Shown: piece after piece, positions 44,102 through 55,340 of the stretch
Layout: each line of letters opens with the position of its first letter
Position numbering within the stretch: position 1 is the first letter of the stretch
NCBI RefSeq assembly: GCF_001425865.1
Contig: NZ_LMDS01000004.1
Span: 866,718-930,717, forward strand
Direction: 5' to 3'
Length of the DNA stretch: 64,000 nucleotides
From: Rhizobacter sp. Root404
GTDB lineage: Bacteria > Pseudomonadota > Gammaproteobacteria > Burkholderiales > Burkholderiaceae_C
Position numbers and translations under genes: made by a program
The notes under the pieces: generated by a model
The model's database searches: none
What the model was told of the DNA's origin: nothing
The model's input: only the letters and a program-made list of their open reading frames with translations

Positions 44102-44180
44102 GTCGTCTCCAGTGGGGGAAATCGGGGTTGGGGCGAAGCGCAGGAATTATGTGACAAGGCGTAGCCGGATTTGGCGGCGG

Positions 44181-45101
44181 CTAGCTGCCCGGGAAGAACG
44201 GCTTGCCAATCGACGCGGGCATGTTGACGCGGATGAAGCTGGCGTTGCGCGAGATCAGCACCAGCACGACGATGGTGGCCAGGTACGGCATCATCGTCAG
44301 GAACTGGCTCGGGATCTGCACGCCCTCGCCTTGCAGGTGGAACTGCAGCATCGTGACGCCGCCGAACAGGTAGGCACCGAGCAAGACACGTGCCGGCCGC
44401 CAGGTCGCGAAGGTCGTCAGCGCGAGCGCGATCCAGCCCTTGCCGGCCACCATGCCCTCGACCCACAGCGGCGTGTAGACCACCGAGATGTAGGCGCCCG
44501 AGATGCCGCACAGCGCGCCGCCGACCATCACCGCGAACATGCGGATGCGGCGCACCGGGTAGCCCAGTGCATGCGCCGATTCGGGCGATTCGCCGACCGC
44601 GCGCAGCACCAGGCCGGCGCGCGAGCGGTACAGGAACCACGCGAGGGCGACGGTCAGCACGATCGCGAGGTAGACCATCGGGTGCTGCTTGAACAGCGCC
44701 GGGCCGACGAGCGGAATGTCCGACAGGTACGGGACCGCGAAGTTGGGCCGTTCGCTCAGCTTGGCCTGCGTGTAGGTGATGCCGACGAACGCCGAGAAGC
44801 CGGTCCCGAACAGGCTGAGCGCCAGGCCGGTCGCGTACTGGTTGGTGTTCAGGTAGATCACCAGGATGCCGAACGCGGCCGCCAGCAACGCGCCGGCTGC
44901 GGCGCCGCCGATGAAGGCGAGCGTGTCGCTGCCGGTGTGGACCGCGGTCGCGTAGCCGGCGATCGCGGCGACCAGCATCATCCCTTCAGCGCCGAGGTTG
45001 ACGATGCCCGCGCGCTCGTTGATCAGCAGGCCGAGCGCGGCGAACGCGAGGACGGTGCCGGAGTTGAGGGTCGCGGCGAGGAGGAGTGCGATGGAGTCCA
45101 T
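44181..45101 (-). CDS. Nucleoside-type ABC transporter permease (second)
   Basis: 306 residues, about eight to ten membrane segments, of the branched-chain/BMP importer permease type (BPD_transp_2). Marks: FAALGLLINERAGIVNLGAEGMMLVAAIAGY near the start and GKGWIALALTTFATWRPARVLLGAYLFGG, the cytoplasmic loop contacting the ATPase. It is the shorter of two permeases, as in the YufQ/NupQ pair of Gram-positive guanosine importers. It lies 109 bases after the first permease and 79 before the BMP lipoprotein gene. Confidence 0.93.
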   Translation of the reverse strand: MDSIALLLAATLNSGTVLAFAALGLLINERAGIVNLGAEGMMLVAAIAGYATAVHTGSDTLAFIGGAAAGALLAAAFGILVIYLNTNQYATGLALSLFGTGFSAFVGITYTQAKLSERPNFAVPYLSDIPLVGPALFKQHPMVYLAIVLTVALAWFLYRSRAGLVLRAVGESPESAHALGYPVRRIRMFAVMVGGALCGISGAYISVVYTPLWVEGMVAGKGWIALALTTFATWRPARVLLGAYLFGGVTMLQFHLQGEGVQIPSQFLTMMPYLATIVVLVLISRNASFIRVNMPASIGKPFFPGS

Positions 45102-45210
45102 TGTTCAGTTGCTCCTGCTGGTCTGGCATGTCTGGGTCGGAGCGGCAAAGGCGCGCCCGGGTGCAGCCTGCCGCGACACGCTCGACGATGAAATTAGTTC
45201 GGCAATCATC
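45102..45210. other. Spacer between the two permease genes, with a 16-mer shared with 54319-54334
   Basis: An unusually long gap (109 bases) inside the importer operon. It carries CGGAGCGGCAAAGGCG (45138-45153), found identically in the xdhB-xdhC spacer, and GCCTGCCGCGAC (45166-45177), which recurs there in reverse orientation. No promoter or terminator is evident. Confidence 0.4.
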
Positions 45211-46329
45211 TCAAGCCCCCTTCACCGTCGTCGCCCCGACCAAAGGCGCCGCAGTTTTGACAGGAACCGGCCGCGAAGCCTTCCAGCGAATGCGATAGGC
45301 GATCAGCGTGTCGCAGGCCAGCAGCGTGAACAGCAGCAGCCCCTGGAACACGCCGGTCAGCGACTTCGGCAACCCGAGCCGCGACTGCGCGAGTTCGCCG
45401 CCGATGTAGAACATGCTCATCAGGATCGCCGAAAAGATGATGCCCACCGGGTGCAGCCGCCCGACGTACGCGACGATGATCGCGGCGAAGCCGTAGCCGG
45501 CCGGCACGTATGGCGTGAGCTGGCCGAGCGGCCCGGCGACCTCGAGCGCACCGGCCAGGCCGGCCATGCCGCCCGACAGCAGCAGCGCCGTCCACAACGC
45601 CTTGCGCGACGAGAAGCCGGCGTAGCGCGCCGCCGCCGGCGCGAGCCCACCGACCTGCAGCTGGAAGCCGGCATACGTGCGGAACAGCAGCACCCAGAAC
45701 GCGCCGACCGCGAGCAACGCGATGATCAGCCCGATGTTGACGCGAAAGCCCGTGAACAGCTTCGGCACGCTGGTCGACTTCAGGAACGTGATCGTCTGCG
45801 GGAAGTTGAAGCCGGCCGGGTCCTTCCACGGCCCGTAGACCAGGTAGCCGAGCACCTGGTCGGCGACGTACACCAGCATCAGGCTGACGAGGATCTCGTT
45901 CGCGTTGAAGCGGTCGCGCAGGAACGCGACGAGCCCGGCCCACGCCATGCCGCCCAGCACGCCGGCCGCGAGCACCGCGGCGACGATCCAGCGGCCGGTG
46001 TCCTTGTCGGCACTCATCGCGACGCCCGCCGCGGCGATCGCGCCGACCACGAACTGACCTTCGGCGCCGATGTTCCACACGTTCGAGCGGAAGCACACCG
46101 CCAGCCCGAGCGCGATCAGGATCAGCGGCGTCGCCTTCATCGCGAGCTCGGTCAGCGCGTAGACGCTCTTCAGCGGCTCGACGAAGAACACGTACAGGCC
46201 GCGCATCGGATCCTTGCCGAGCAGCATGAACAGGATGGTGCCGATCACCACCGTGATCGCCAGTGCGAGCACCGGCGACAAGAACGACATGACCCTGGAT
46301 TGCTCCGGTCGGGCTTCAAGCTTGAGCAT
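45211..46329 (-). CDS. Nucleoside-type ABC transporter permease (first)
   Basis: 372 residues with around ten membrane segments. It shows LGLAVCFRSNVWNIGAEGQFVVGAIAAAG and FNANEILVSLMLVYVADQVLGYLV, typical of the long permease (YufP/NupP type) in BMP importers. The start at 46329 overlaps the end of the ATPase gene by 14 bases, so translation is coupled. A shorter start MSFLSP at 46290 is possible. Together with the ATPase, the second permease and the BMP lipoprotein it forms a complete importer. Confidence 0.93.
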   Translation of the reverse strand: MLKLEARPEQSRVMSFLSPVLALAITVVIGTILFMLLGKDPMRGLYVFFVEPLKSVYALTELAMKATPLILIALGLAVCFRSNVWNIGAEGQFVVGAIAAAGVAMSADKDTGRWIVAAVLAAGVLGGMAWAGLVAFLRDRFNANEILVSLMLVYVADQVLGYLVYGPWKDPAGFNFPQTITFLKSTSVPKLFTGFRVNIGLIIALLAVGAFWVLLFRTYAGFQLQVGGLAPAAARYAGFSSRKALWTALLLSGGMAGLAGALEVAGPLGQLTPYVPAGYGFAAIIVAYVGRLHPVGIIFSAILMSMFYIGGELAQSRLGLPKSLTGVFQGLLLFTLLACDTLIAYRIRWKASRPVPVKTAAPLVGATTVKGA

Positions 46330-47845
46330 GTGCGGTCTCCTTGTCGGCGGCGTTCTTGTTCCACAGGCCGCTCATCCATTCCCCGATCATCTCGATCGTC
46401 GCGTCCGAGGTGTTCACGCTCGGCGACACCTTGCCCTGCGCGATCACCACCAGCCGGTCGCAGATCTCGAACAGCTCGTCGAGCTCCTCGCTGACGACCA
46501 GCAGCGCGCAGCCCTGGTCGCGCAGCGCGAGCAGCTCGCCGCGGATCTGCGCGGCGGCGCCCACATCCACGCCCCAAGTCGGCTGTGAGACGATCAGCAG
46601 CTTCGGGTTGGCGTGGATCTCGCGACCGACGATGAACTTCTGCAGATTGCCGCCCGACAGGCTCTTCGCCGCCGCCCCCGGCCCGCCGGCCTTGACGTTG
46701 AAGCGGCGAATCAGCTCCTGCGCCAGCGCGGTCACCTCGCCGGTGCGGATCCAGCCCGAGCGGCCGATCGCCTCGGTGCGCGTCAGCATCGTGTTCGCGG
46801 CCAGCGACAGCGTCGGCACTGCGCCGCGGCCCAGGCGCTCCTCGGGCACGAAATGCAGGCCGGCGGCACGACGTTCACGCGGCGTCTCGCGCGAGATGTC
46901 CTTGCCGAACAGGTGCATCGAGTCTTTTGGCGAGCGCGGATCTTCGCCCGACATCGCCGCCATCAGCTCCTGCTGCCCGTTGCCCGAGACGCCGGCGATG
47001 CCGAGGATCTCCCCGGCACGCACCTGGAAGCGGATGTCCGTCAGGTTCATGCCGAAGTGGTCTTCCTTCGGCAGCGTGAGGCCGCGCACGTCGAGCACCA
47101 CGTCGCCGAGCTTCGCCTGCTGGTGCTTCAGCTGCGGCGGCTCGGCACCGATCATCAGGCGCGACAGGCCGGCGTTGGTCTCGGTGCGCGGGTCAACCAT
47201 GCCGGTGACCTTGCCGCCGCGCAGCACCGTGCAGTTGGTGCACAGCGCCCTGATCTCGTCGAGCTTGTGGCTGATGTAGAGGATGCTGGTGCCCTCGCTG
47301 GCGAGCTTGCGCAGCGTGACGAACAGCTTGTCGACCGCCTGCGGCGTCAGCACCGAGGTGGGTTCGTCCAGGATCAGGCACTTGGGGTTGGTCATCAGCG
47401 CACGCACGATCTCGACCCGCTGGCGCTCGCCGACCGACAGCGTGTGGACCGGCCGCAGCGGCTCGACATCGAGGCCGTATTCCTTCTCGACCTTCATCAT
47501 CCGCTGAGTCACCTCGGCCAGGCTCAGCGACTTGTCCAGCCCCAGCCAGACGTTCTCGGCCGCGCTCAGCGTGTCGAACAGGCTGAAGTGCTGGAACACC
47601 ATGCTGATGCCCAGCGTGCGCGCCTCCTGCGGGTTGCGGATGTTGACGGCCTGGCCGTTCCAGCGGATCTCGCCCTCGTCGGGGCGGACGGCGCCGTAGA
47701 TCATCTTCATCATGGTCGACTTGCCGGCGCCGTTCTCGCCGAGCACGGCGTGGATCTCGCCGGGGGCCACCTGCAGGTTGACCGAATCGTTCGCCTTCAC
47801 GGCGGGGTACTGCTTGCTGATGTTGACCAGTTCGAGTCGCAACAC
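46316..47845 (-). CDS. Double-domain ABC transporter ATPase for nucleoside/purine import
   Basis: 509 residues with two ABC domains in tandem, as in RbsA-type and YufO/NupO ATPases. The first has GENGAGKST (Walker A), LSVGERQRVEI (signature) and CLILDEPTSVL (Walker B). The second has the usual degenerate Walker A (GVSGNGQQEL), LSGGNLQKFIVG and LLIVSQPTWGVDV, so the first site probably does most ATP work. GTG 47845 with AGGAG upstream is the start. It is the first importer gene, 69 bases behind guaD on the same strand. Confidence 0.95.
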   Translation of the reverse strand: MLRLELVNISKQYPAVKANDSVNLQVAPGEIHAVLGENGAGKSTMMKMIYGAVRPDEGEIRWNGQAVNIRNPQEARTLGISMVFQHFSLFDTLSAAENVWLGLDKSLSLAEVTQRMMKVEKEYGLDVEPLRPVHTLSVGERQRVEIVRALMTNPKCLILDEPTSVLTPQAVDKLFVTLRKLASEGTSILYISHKLDEIRALCTNCTVLRGGKVTGMVDPRTETNAGLSRLMIGAEPPQLKHQQAKLGDVVLDVRGLTLPKEDHFGMNLTDIRFQVRAGEILGIAGVSGNGQQELMAAMSGEDPRSPKDSMHLFGKDISRETPRERRAAGLHFVPEERLGRGAVPTLSLAANTMLTRTEAIGRSGWIRTGEVTALAQELIRRFNVKAGGPGAAAKSLSGGNLQKFIVGREIHANPKLLIVSQPTWGVDVGAAAQIRGELLALRDQGCALLVVSEELDELFEICDRLVVIAQGKVSPSVNTSDATIEMIGEWMSGLWNKNAADKETAHAQA

Positions 47846-47914
47846 GGTGTCAGTCTCCTATGACGATGATCATGCTCGCAAAGTCCGGACCCGCCGCCTG
47901 GCCTCGACCTGCGC

Positions 47915-49222
47915 TCAGGCGCCGCGGCGCTGGTGCCGCAACGCGCCGGCCACCCAGGTCTGCACCAGGTTGCGGTCGTCCGCCAGCGTCATCCACGCGA
48001 ACGCCCGCTCGTGCAGGTGGCGCGCCACATCCATGCGGCGCAGCGCGACCGGGTCGGCCGCCCAGTCCCACACGCACACGTCGGCCAGGCGGCCGGATTC
48101 GAACGAGCCGATCTCGTGCGCCAGCCCCAGCGCCGTCGCGCCCCCCAGCGTGGCGGCGTGCAACGCCTTCCACGCGGTCAGGCGCTGGCCGGCCATCGCC
48201 TGCACCTTGTAGGCGTCGGCCATCGTGCGGACCATCGACAGGCTGGTGCCGCCGCCCACGTCGGTCGCCAGGCTGACGGCCGCGCCGGCCGCGATCGCCG
48301 CGTCCCAGTCGAACAGCCCGCTGCCGAGGAACAGGTTGGACGACGGGCTGTGCGCGATCTGGGCACGCGACGTGCGCAGCGCCTCGCGGTCCGCGTCGTC
48401 GAGCCAGATGCCGTGCGCGAGCACGCTGCGCGGGTGCAGCAGCCCGGCGCGGGCGTAGACGTCGAGGTAGCTGCGCGCCTCGGGGAACAGTTCCTTGACC
48501 CACGCGACCTCGGCCCGGTTCTCCGCGACGTGGGTCTGCATGTACAGGGTCGGGTCGGCGGCGCAGAGCGCGCCAGCCATCGCGAGTTGCTCGGGCGAAC
48601 TCGACGGCGCGAAGCGCACCGTCACCGCGTAGGCAAGACGGTCGACGCCGTGCCAGCGCGAGATCAGGTCGAGCGAGTCGGCCCGCGCCTGGTCCACGTC
48701 GTCGCGCAGGCCGTCCGGGGAATGGCGGTCCTGCAGCACCTTGCCGGTGATCACGCGCATGCCGTGCTGCTGCGCGGCGGCGAACAGCGCGTCGGCCGAC
48801 ACCTTGTGTGCGGTCGGGAACACGACGGCCGCGGTCGTCCCGTGCGCCAGCAGGGCCTCGACGAACAGCTTGGCCCCGAGCCGCGAGCGCTCCGGATCGG
48901 CGAACGCGGTCTCGGCCGGGAAAGTGTAGGTGTTCAGCCAGTCGAGCAGCTCGGTGCCGTAGCTCGCGATCACGTCGAGCTGCGGCATGTGGACGTGGGT
49001 GTCGATGAACCCGGGCAGGATCAGGCGGCCGCGGTGGTCGTGGCGTTCCCAGGTGTCGTCGGGCGACTCGGACTGCGCGCCGACGATGCGGCCGTTCTCG
49101 ATCAGCAGCCAGTGGTCGGGGCGGAAGCGCACCGCGGCGGACTCGGTCTCGCCCCAACCGGGGTCGCCGGTGAAGTCGAGCAGGTCGCCGCGCAGGGCGA
49201 TGCGCGTGGTCGTCGCGCTCAT
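47915..49222 (-). CDS. guaD: Guanine deaminase
   Basis: 435 residues, amidohydrolase fold. Zinc ligands: HxH in LPGFIDTHVHMPQLD, His in MQTHVAENRAEV, His in SVLAHGIWLDD and Asp in VSLATDVGGGTSLSM; IAHSPSSNLFLGSGLF is a family stretch. It deaminates guanine to xanthine, the substrate of the XdhABC enzyme encoded on the other arm. Start ATG 49222 overlaps the stop of the LysR gene (ATGA). A longer in-frame reading through the LysR gene is an artefact. It leads directly into the importer genes. Confidence 0.95.
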   Translation of the reverse strand: MSATTTRIALRGDLLDFTGDPGWGETESAAVRFRPDHWLLIENGRIVGAQSESPDDTWERHDHRGRLILPGFIDTHVHMPQLDVIASYGTELLDWLNTYTFPAETAFADPERSRLGAKLFVEALLAHGTTAAVVFPTAHKVSADALFAAAQQHGMRVITGKVLQDRHSPDGLRDDVDQARADSLDLISRWHGVDRLAYAVTVRFAPSSSPEQLAMAGALCAADPTLYMQTHVAENRAEVAWVKELFPEARSYLDVYARAGLLHPRSVLAHGIWLDDADREALRTSRAQIAHSPSSNLFLGSGLFDWDAAIAAGAAVSLATDVGGGTSLSMVRTMADAYKVQAMAGQRLTAWKALHAATLGGATALGLAHEIGSFESGRLADVCVWDWAADPVALRRMDVARHLHERAFAWMTLADDRNLVQTWVAGALRHQRRGA

Positions 49223-50217
49223 GTCGTCGCTCCTGGCGCCCGCCGCAGCATGCCGTGGCCCGTCAGGTTGCGCGCCACGTCCCGCACCTGGTCGCGCAGC
49301 CAGCGGCCCGAGGCCGACGCGTGGGTCAGGTCGTGCCACAGCTGGTAGTACGTCAGCGGCGGGAACGGCACCGGGCAGCGCACGATGCGCACCGGCAGGC
49401 TGTCGACATAGCGCGAGCAGAACAGCCGGCCGGTCGTCAGCACCAGCAGACTCTGCGCCACCATCAGCGGGATCAGGCTGAAGTGCGCGCTGCGCACCAT
49501 CACGTCGCGGCTGACGCCCAGCGACGCGAGGTGCTCGTCGATCACGCCCGGCGAGGCGCCCTGCGAGCCGGCGAAGAACGGCGTCGGCGCGACATGCTCG
49601 CAGCCCAGGTAGCGTTCGGGCGACCAGCCGCGGCCATTGGCGGCGCGCACGACCGGGTGGTCCTCGGCGACGAGGCAGACGATCTCGTCGGTCAGCAGGC
49701 GGCCCAGGTGCAGTTCCTCCGGCGGCTTCAGCCAGTTGCCGATCACCAGGTCGACCTCGGCGGCGGCCAGTCCGCGCCGGTAGTCGAACCCGCCCGACAG
49801 TGGCATCAACTCCAGCTTCACCTTCGGCGCGACCTGCTTCAGGTGCGCGACCAGCTCGGGCAGGAACAGCGGATCGAGGTAGTCGCTGGCCGCGATGCGG
49901 AAAGTCGTGGTGCTGGCCAGCGGATCGAACGCACGCTGGTGGGCGCGGGGGCTGAACAAGCGATCCGCATCCTGCAAGAGGCGGGTGGCAGGGTCGAGCA
50001 GCCGCAGCGCGGTGTCGGTGGGCGCCATCGCGTTGCCGGCGCGCACCAGCAACGGGTCGCCGGTGAGTGCGCGCAGCCGCTTCAGCTGGGCACTGACGGC
50101 AGGCTGCGTGCTTTGCAAGCGCATGGCAGCCCGGGAGACGCTTCGTTCGGTGATCAAGGTCTTCAGCACCCGGATGAGGTAGAGCTCGATCTTGTCGAAG
50201 TCCAAACGCTGTGTCAT
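49219..50217 (-). CDS. LysR-type regulator of the purine cluster
   Basis: 332 residues. An N-terminal winged helix-turn-helix (LKTLITERSVSRAAMRLQST, QPAVSAQLKRLRALTGDPLL) is followed by the LysR effector domain of periplasmic-binding-protein type. It is located between guaD, with which its stop overlaps, and the divergent xdhA. This is the classic LysR position for controlling the neighbouring catabolic genes and itself. The inducer is likely a purine or its degradation product, by context only. The N-terminus (MTQRLDFDKIELYLIRVL) is slightly longer than usual. Confidence 0.93.
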   Translation of the reverse strand: MTQRLDFDKIELYLIRVLKTLITERSVSRAAMRLQSTQPAVSAQLKRLRALTGDPLLVRAGNAMAPTDTALRLLDPATRLLQDADRLFSPRAHQRAFDPLASTTTFRIAASDYLDPLFLPELVAHLKQVAPKVKLELMPLSGGFDYRRGLAAAEVDLVIGNWLKPPEELHLGRLLTDEIVCLVAEDHPVVRAANGRGWSPERYLGCEHVAPTPFFAGSQGASPGVIDEHLASLGVSRDVMVRSAHFSLIPLMVAQSLLVLTTGRLFCSRYVDSLPVRIVRCPVPFPPLTYYQLWHDLTHASASGRWLRDQVRDVARNLTGHGMLRRAPGATT

Positions 50218-50313
50218 ATGCTCGGCGTGATAAGCGATATGCCTGTGACTGTATACCTCGAGGGCCGGAAGCGACTAAGTTTCGGGTCATCACCGAACCC
50301 GAGAAGCCCATCC
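50218..50313. promoter_or_regulatory. Divergent control region between the LysR gene and xdhA
   Basis: A 96-base spacer, relatively AT-rich (for example GTGATAAGCGATATGCC and GACTGTATACC), unlike most spacers here. The LysR binding site and both promoters should lie in it. GTATAC is a small palindrome. I could not settle on one T-N11-A site. Confidence 0.5.
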
Positions 50314-51855
<1,542 letters not shown>

Positions 51856-51856
51856 C

Positions 51857-54307
51857 ATGAACAAGCCTGTCGACGCCCTGCTGCTGCAACCGAACGAGGC
51901 CTTCGCCGACTACCAGAAGAACACCGCCGCGCGCATCGACGAGGGCGCCGAGGCGATCGCCGTGGCCGCCGGCGCGCGCGTCGGCATCAGCCGGCCGCAC
52001 GAATCCGCGCAGCTGCACGTGGCGGGCGAGGCGACCTACATCGACGACATCCGCGAGCACGCCGGCACGCTGCACTGCGCGCTCGGGCTGTCGCCGGTCG
52101 CGCACGGCCGCCTCACCGCGATGGCGCTCGACACGATCCGCGCGCTGCCCGGCGTCGTCGCCGTGCTGTCGGCGGCGGACATCCCGGGGCCGAACGACTG
52201 CGGCTCGATCGTCCACGACGACCCGATCCTGTGCCCGATCGAGACGCACGACGACGGCTCGTCGTGGGGCGAGATCCGCTACCTCGGCCAGCCGGTGTTC
52301 GCGGTGATCGCCGAGACGCGCGACATCGCCCGCCGCGCCGCCGCGAAGGCGAAGGACGTGCTGACGATCAGCGCCGAGCCGCCCGTGCTGACGCCGCAGC
52401 AGGCGCATGCCAAGGGCCAGTACGTGCTGCCGCCGATGCACCTGGTGCGGGCAACGAACGAAGGCGGCGCGCAGGGGGCGATCGCCAAGGCGCCGCGCCG
52501 GCTGAAGGGCACGTTCGACGTCGGCGGTCAGGAGCAGTTCTACCTCGAGGGCCAGATCAGCTACGCGATCCCGACCGAAGGCGGCGGCATGCATGTGTAC
52601 TGCTCGACCCAGCACCCGAGCGAGATGCAGCACCTGGTCGCGCACGCGCTGAAGCTGCACGCGCATGACGTGCATGTCGAGTGCCGGCGCATGGGCGGCG
52701 GTTTCGGCGGCAAGGAATCGCAGTCGGCGCTGTTCGCGTGCGTCGCGTCGGTTGCGGCGGCCAAGTTGAAGCGGCCGGTCAAGCTGCGGCTGGACCGCGA
52801 CGACGACTTCCTGATCACCGGCCGGCGCCACTGCTTCTGGTACGAGTACGAGGTCGGCTACGACGACGCCGGCCGCGTGCTCGGCGCAGAGGTCACGATG
52901 GTCTCGCGTGCCGGCCACTCGGCCGACCTGTCCGGCCCGGTGATGACCCGCGCGCTGTGCCACTTCGACAACGCCTACTGGCTGCCCGACGTGGCGATGC
53001 ACGGCTACTCGGGCAAGACGAACACGCAGAGCAACACCGCGTTCCGCGGCTTCGGCGGTCCGCAGGGCGCGATCGCGATCGAGAACATCCTCGACACGAT
53101 CGCCCGCACGCTCGGCCGGGACCCGATCGACGTGCGCCGTGCCAATTTCTACGGCAAGGACACGAACAACGTCACCCCGTACGGCCAGGTCGTCGGCGAC
53201 AACATCATCCACGAGCTCACCGCCGAGCTCGAAGCCAGCAGCGACTACCGCGCACGCCGCGACGCGATCGCGCAGTTCAACGCCACCAGCCCGGTGCTCA
53301 AGCGCGGCCTCGCGCTGGCGCCGCTGAAGTTCGGCATCTCGTTCAACGTCAAGCACTTCAACCAGGCCGGCGCGCTGGTCCACGTCTACAGCGACGGCTC
53401 GATCCTGGTGAACCACGGCGGCACCGAGATGGGCCAGGGGCTGAACACCAAGGTGGCGCAGGTCGTCGCCCATGAACTCGGCGTCGGCTTCGACAGCGTG
53501 CGGGTCAGCGCGACCGACACGCAGAAGGTCGCGAACACCTCCGCGACCGCCGCGTCGACCGGCGCCGACCTGAACGGCAAGGCCGCGCAGGACGCGGCGC
53601 GGCAGATCCGTGAGCGGCTCGCGGCCTGCATGGCCGCGCACCACGGTGGCCGTCCCGAGGACGTGCGCTTCGCCAACGACAAGGTCGAGGTCAACGGCAA
53701 GTCCTTGCCGTTCAGCGCCGTCGTCGCGCAGGGCTACCTGGACCGGGTGCAACTCTGGTCCGACGGCTTCTACGCCACGCCGGGCCTGAGCTGGGACCGC
53801 GAGAAGATGTTCGGCCGACCGTTCTATTACTTCGCCTACGGCGCCGCCGTCAGCGAAGTCGTCGTGGACACGCTGACCGGTGAGTGGAAGCTGCTGCGCG
53901 CCGACATCCTGCACGACGCGGGCCGCTCGCTGAACCCCGCTGTCGACATCGGCCAGATCGAGGGCGCGTTCATCCAGGGCATGGGCTGGCTGACCACCGA
54001 AGAGCTCGTGTGGCACCCGCAGAGCGGCAAGCTGACGACCCATGCACCGAGCACCTACAAGATCCCGACCGCGAACGACTGCCCACCGGTCTTCAACGTC
54101 AAGCTGTTCGACGGTCCCAACGTCGAGGACAGCATTCACCGCAGCAAGGCCGTCGGCGAGCCGCCGCTGCTGTTGCCGTTCTCGGTGTTCTTCGCGATCC
54201 GGGATGCGATCTCCTCGGCCGGGGAGCACCGTGTCGATCCGCCGCTGACGGCGCCGGCGACCAGCGAGGCGATCCTGCGAGCCATCACTGCGGTGCAGGA
54301 GGGGTAG
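51857..54307 (+). CDS. xdhB: Xanthine dehydrogenase molybdopterin-binding subunit
   Basis: 816 residues. It carries the molybdenum cofactor and oxidises hypoxanthine and xanthine to urate. Marks: AGEATYIDDI, MGGGFGGKESQSALF, NTAFRGFGGPQGAIAIENI, HGGTEMGQGLNTKVAQVVA and, near the C-terminus, KAVGEPPLLLPFSVFFAIRDAI holding the catalytic Glu. ATG 51857 is chosen; an upstream in-frame start would lie in xdhA. A Rossmann-like companion, xdhC, follows after 96 bases. Its partner genes make a bacterial two-subunit enzyme of the Rhodobacter type. Confidence 0.97.
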   Translation: MNKPVDALLLQPNEAFADYQKNTAARIDEGAEAIAVAAGARVGISRPHESAQLHVAGEATYIDDIREHAGTLHCALGLSPVAHGRLTAMALDTIRALPGVVAVLSAADIPGPNDCGSIVHDDPILCPIETHDDGSSWGEIRYLGQPVFAVIAETRDIARRAAAKAKDVLTISAEPPVLTPQQAHAKGQYVLPPMHLVRATNEGGAQGAIAKAPRRLKGTFDVGGQEQFYLEGQISYAIPTEGGGMHVYCSTQHPSEMQHLVAHALKLHAHDVHVECRRMGGGFGGKESQSALFACVASVAAAKLKRPVKLRLDRDDDFLITGRRHCFWYEYEVGYDDAGRVLGAEVTMVSRAGHSADLSGPVMTRALCHFDNAYWLPDVAMHGYSGKTNTQSNTAFRGFGGPQGAIAIENILDTIARTLGRDPIDVRRANFYGKDTNNVTPYGQVVGDNIIHELTAELEASSDYRARRDAIAQFNATSPVLKRGLALAPLKFGISFNVKHFNQAGALVHVYSDGSILVNHGGTEMGQGLNTKVAQVVAHELGVGFDSVRVSATDTQKVANTSATAASTGADLNGKAAQDAARQIRERLAACMAAHHGGRPEDVRFANDKVEVNGKSLPFSAVVAQGYLDRVQLWSDGFYATPGLSWDREKMFGRPFYYFAYGAAVSEVVVDTLTGEWKLLRADILHDAGRSLNPAVDIGQIEGAFIQGMGWLTTEELVWHPQSGKLTTHAPSTYKIPTANDCPPVFNVKLFDGPNVEDSIHRSKAVGEPPLLLPFSVFFAIRDAISSAGEHRVDPPLTAPATSEAILRAITAVQEG

Positions 54308-54403
54308 TCGTTTGAAGCCGGAGCGGCAAAGGCGTGGAAGCTCTTCCCCGGAAGTGCGCCACGGGTGCGAGTCGCGGCAGGCCCGCGTGCATGTGCAACC
54401 ACC
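54308..54403. other. Spacer between xdhB and xdhC
   Basis: 96 bases with the 16-mer CGGAGCGGCAAAGGCG (54319-54334) shared with the permease spacer, a small CTTCCCCGGAAG hairpin, and GTCGCGGCAGGC (54371-54382), the reverse complement of a segment in that same spacer. No clear promoter or terminator. Confidence 0.4.
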
Positions 54404-55219
54404 ATGAACCGCCACACACGCGACACAGCCGCCCGCTGGTTCGAAGACAGTCGCCAGGCCATCGTCGTCGAGGTCACCCAGGCCCTCGGCTCGGCGCCGC
54501 GCGAGGCGGGTACCCGCATGCTGGTGGCGGCGGACGAAACCGCAGGCACCGTCGGCGGCGGCCACCTCGAGCTGAAGGCGATCGCGCACGCCCGCGAGAT
54601 GCTGCGCACCGGCGAGCTGGATCCGCACACCGAGCACTTCCCGCTCGGCCCGGCGCTCGGCCAATGCTGCGGCGGCGCGGTGACGCTCGCCTACGCGCCG
54701 CTCGACGCCCAGGCGCTGCAGCGCTGGCCCGCCGCCGCGCCGCTGTTCCACCTGCAGCTGTACGGCGCCGGCCACGTGGGGCGCGCGATCGCGACACTGC
54801 TGGCCACGCTCGATGCCCGCGTCGACTGGATCGACGAGCGGGAGGAGGAGTTCGCGCCGACGACCACGCTCGGCACGCCGTGGCCCGAGCGCATCCAGCG
54901 CGTCTGCGTCGATGCGGTCGAGGCCGAGGTGGCGCTCGCGCCGCCGGGCGCGTTCTACCTGGTACTGACCCACCGCCACGACCTCGACCAGCGCATCGCC
55001 GAGGCGATCCTGCGGCGCGGCGATTTCGGCTTCTTCGGGCTGATCGGCTCGCGCACCAAGCGCCAGCGCTTCATCCACCGCTTCGAGCAGGTCGGCATCG
55101 GTGCCGAGACCATCGAGCGCATGACCTGCCCGATCGGCGTGCCGGGCGTCGCCGGCAAGGAGCCGGAGCGGATCGCGCTGGCCGTCGTGGCGCAATTGCT
55201 GCAGAACGTCCCGGCCTGA
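54404..55219 (+). CDS. xdhC: Xanthine dehydrogenase accessory protein XdhC
   Basis: 271 residues. XdhC binds the molybdenum cofactor, protects it and helps add the terminal sulfur before insertion into XdhB. Marks: EVTQALGSAPREAGTRMLV, GTVGGGHLELKAIAHA, GPALGQCCGGAVTLAY with the paired cysteines, and a C-terminal Rossmann domain (LYGAGHVGRAIATLL, FFGLIGSRTKRQRF). Start ATG 54404 fits; a longer start at 54365 is possible. It is last in the xdhABC set. Confidence 0.95.
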   Translation: MNRHTRDTAARWFEDSRQAIVVEVTQALGSAPREAGTRMLVAADETAGTVGGGHLELKAIAHAREMLRTGELDPHTEHFPLGPALGQCCGGAVTLAYAPLDAQALQRWPAAAPLFHLQLYGAGHVGRAIATLLATLDARVDWIDEREEEFAPTTTLGTPWPERIQRVCVDAVEAEVALAPPGAFYLVLTHRHDLDQRIAEAILRRGDFGFFGLIGSRTKRQRFIHRFEQVGIGAETIERMTCPIGVPGVAGKEPERIALAVVAQLLQNVPA

Positions 55220-55340
55220 GTTCGGCAGGGAATCGTCCTACGCCGGGCGCCGGGCGTCTGATGTACAACGTTCGACGACCTGTCGGCCGCCGCAGCCGAG
55301 CCGGTCGCCCCCCAACCCGCCGACCACCGAGGGCCTTGCC

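Noticed and set aside
49223..50311. An N-terminal extension of guanine deaminase by 363 residues
   Set aside because: It is the LysR gene read in another frame. The deaminase start overlaps the LysR stop.
50218..50313. A definite LysR T-N11-A binding site
   Set aside because: Several weak candidates fit equally well in this AT-richer spacer, and none can be chosen without comparison or binding data.
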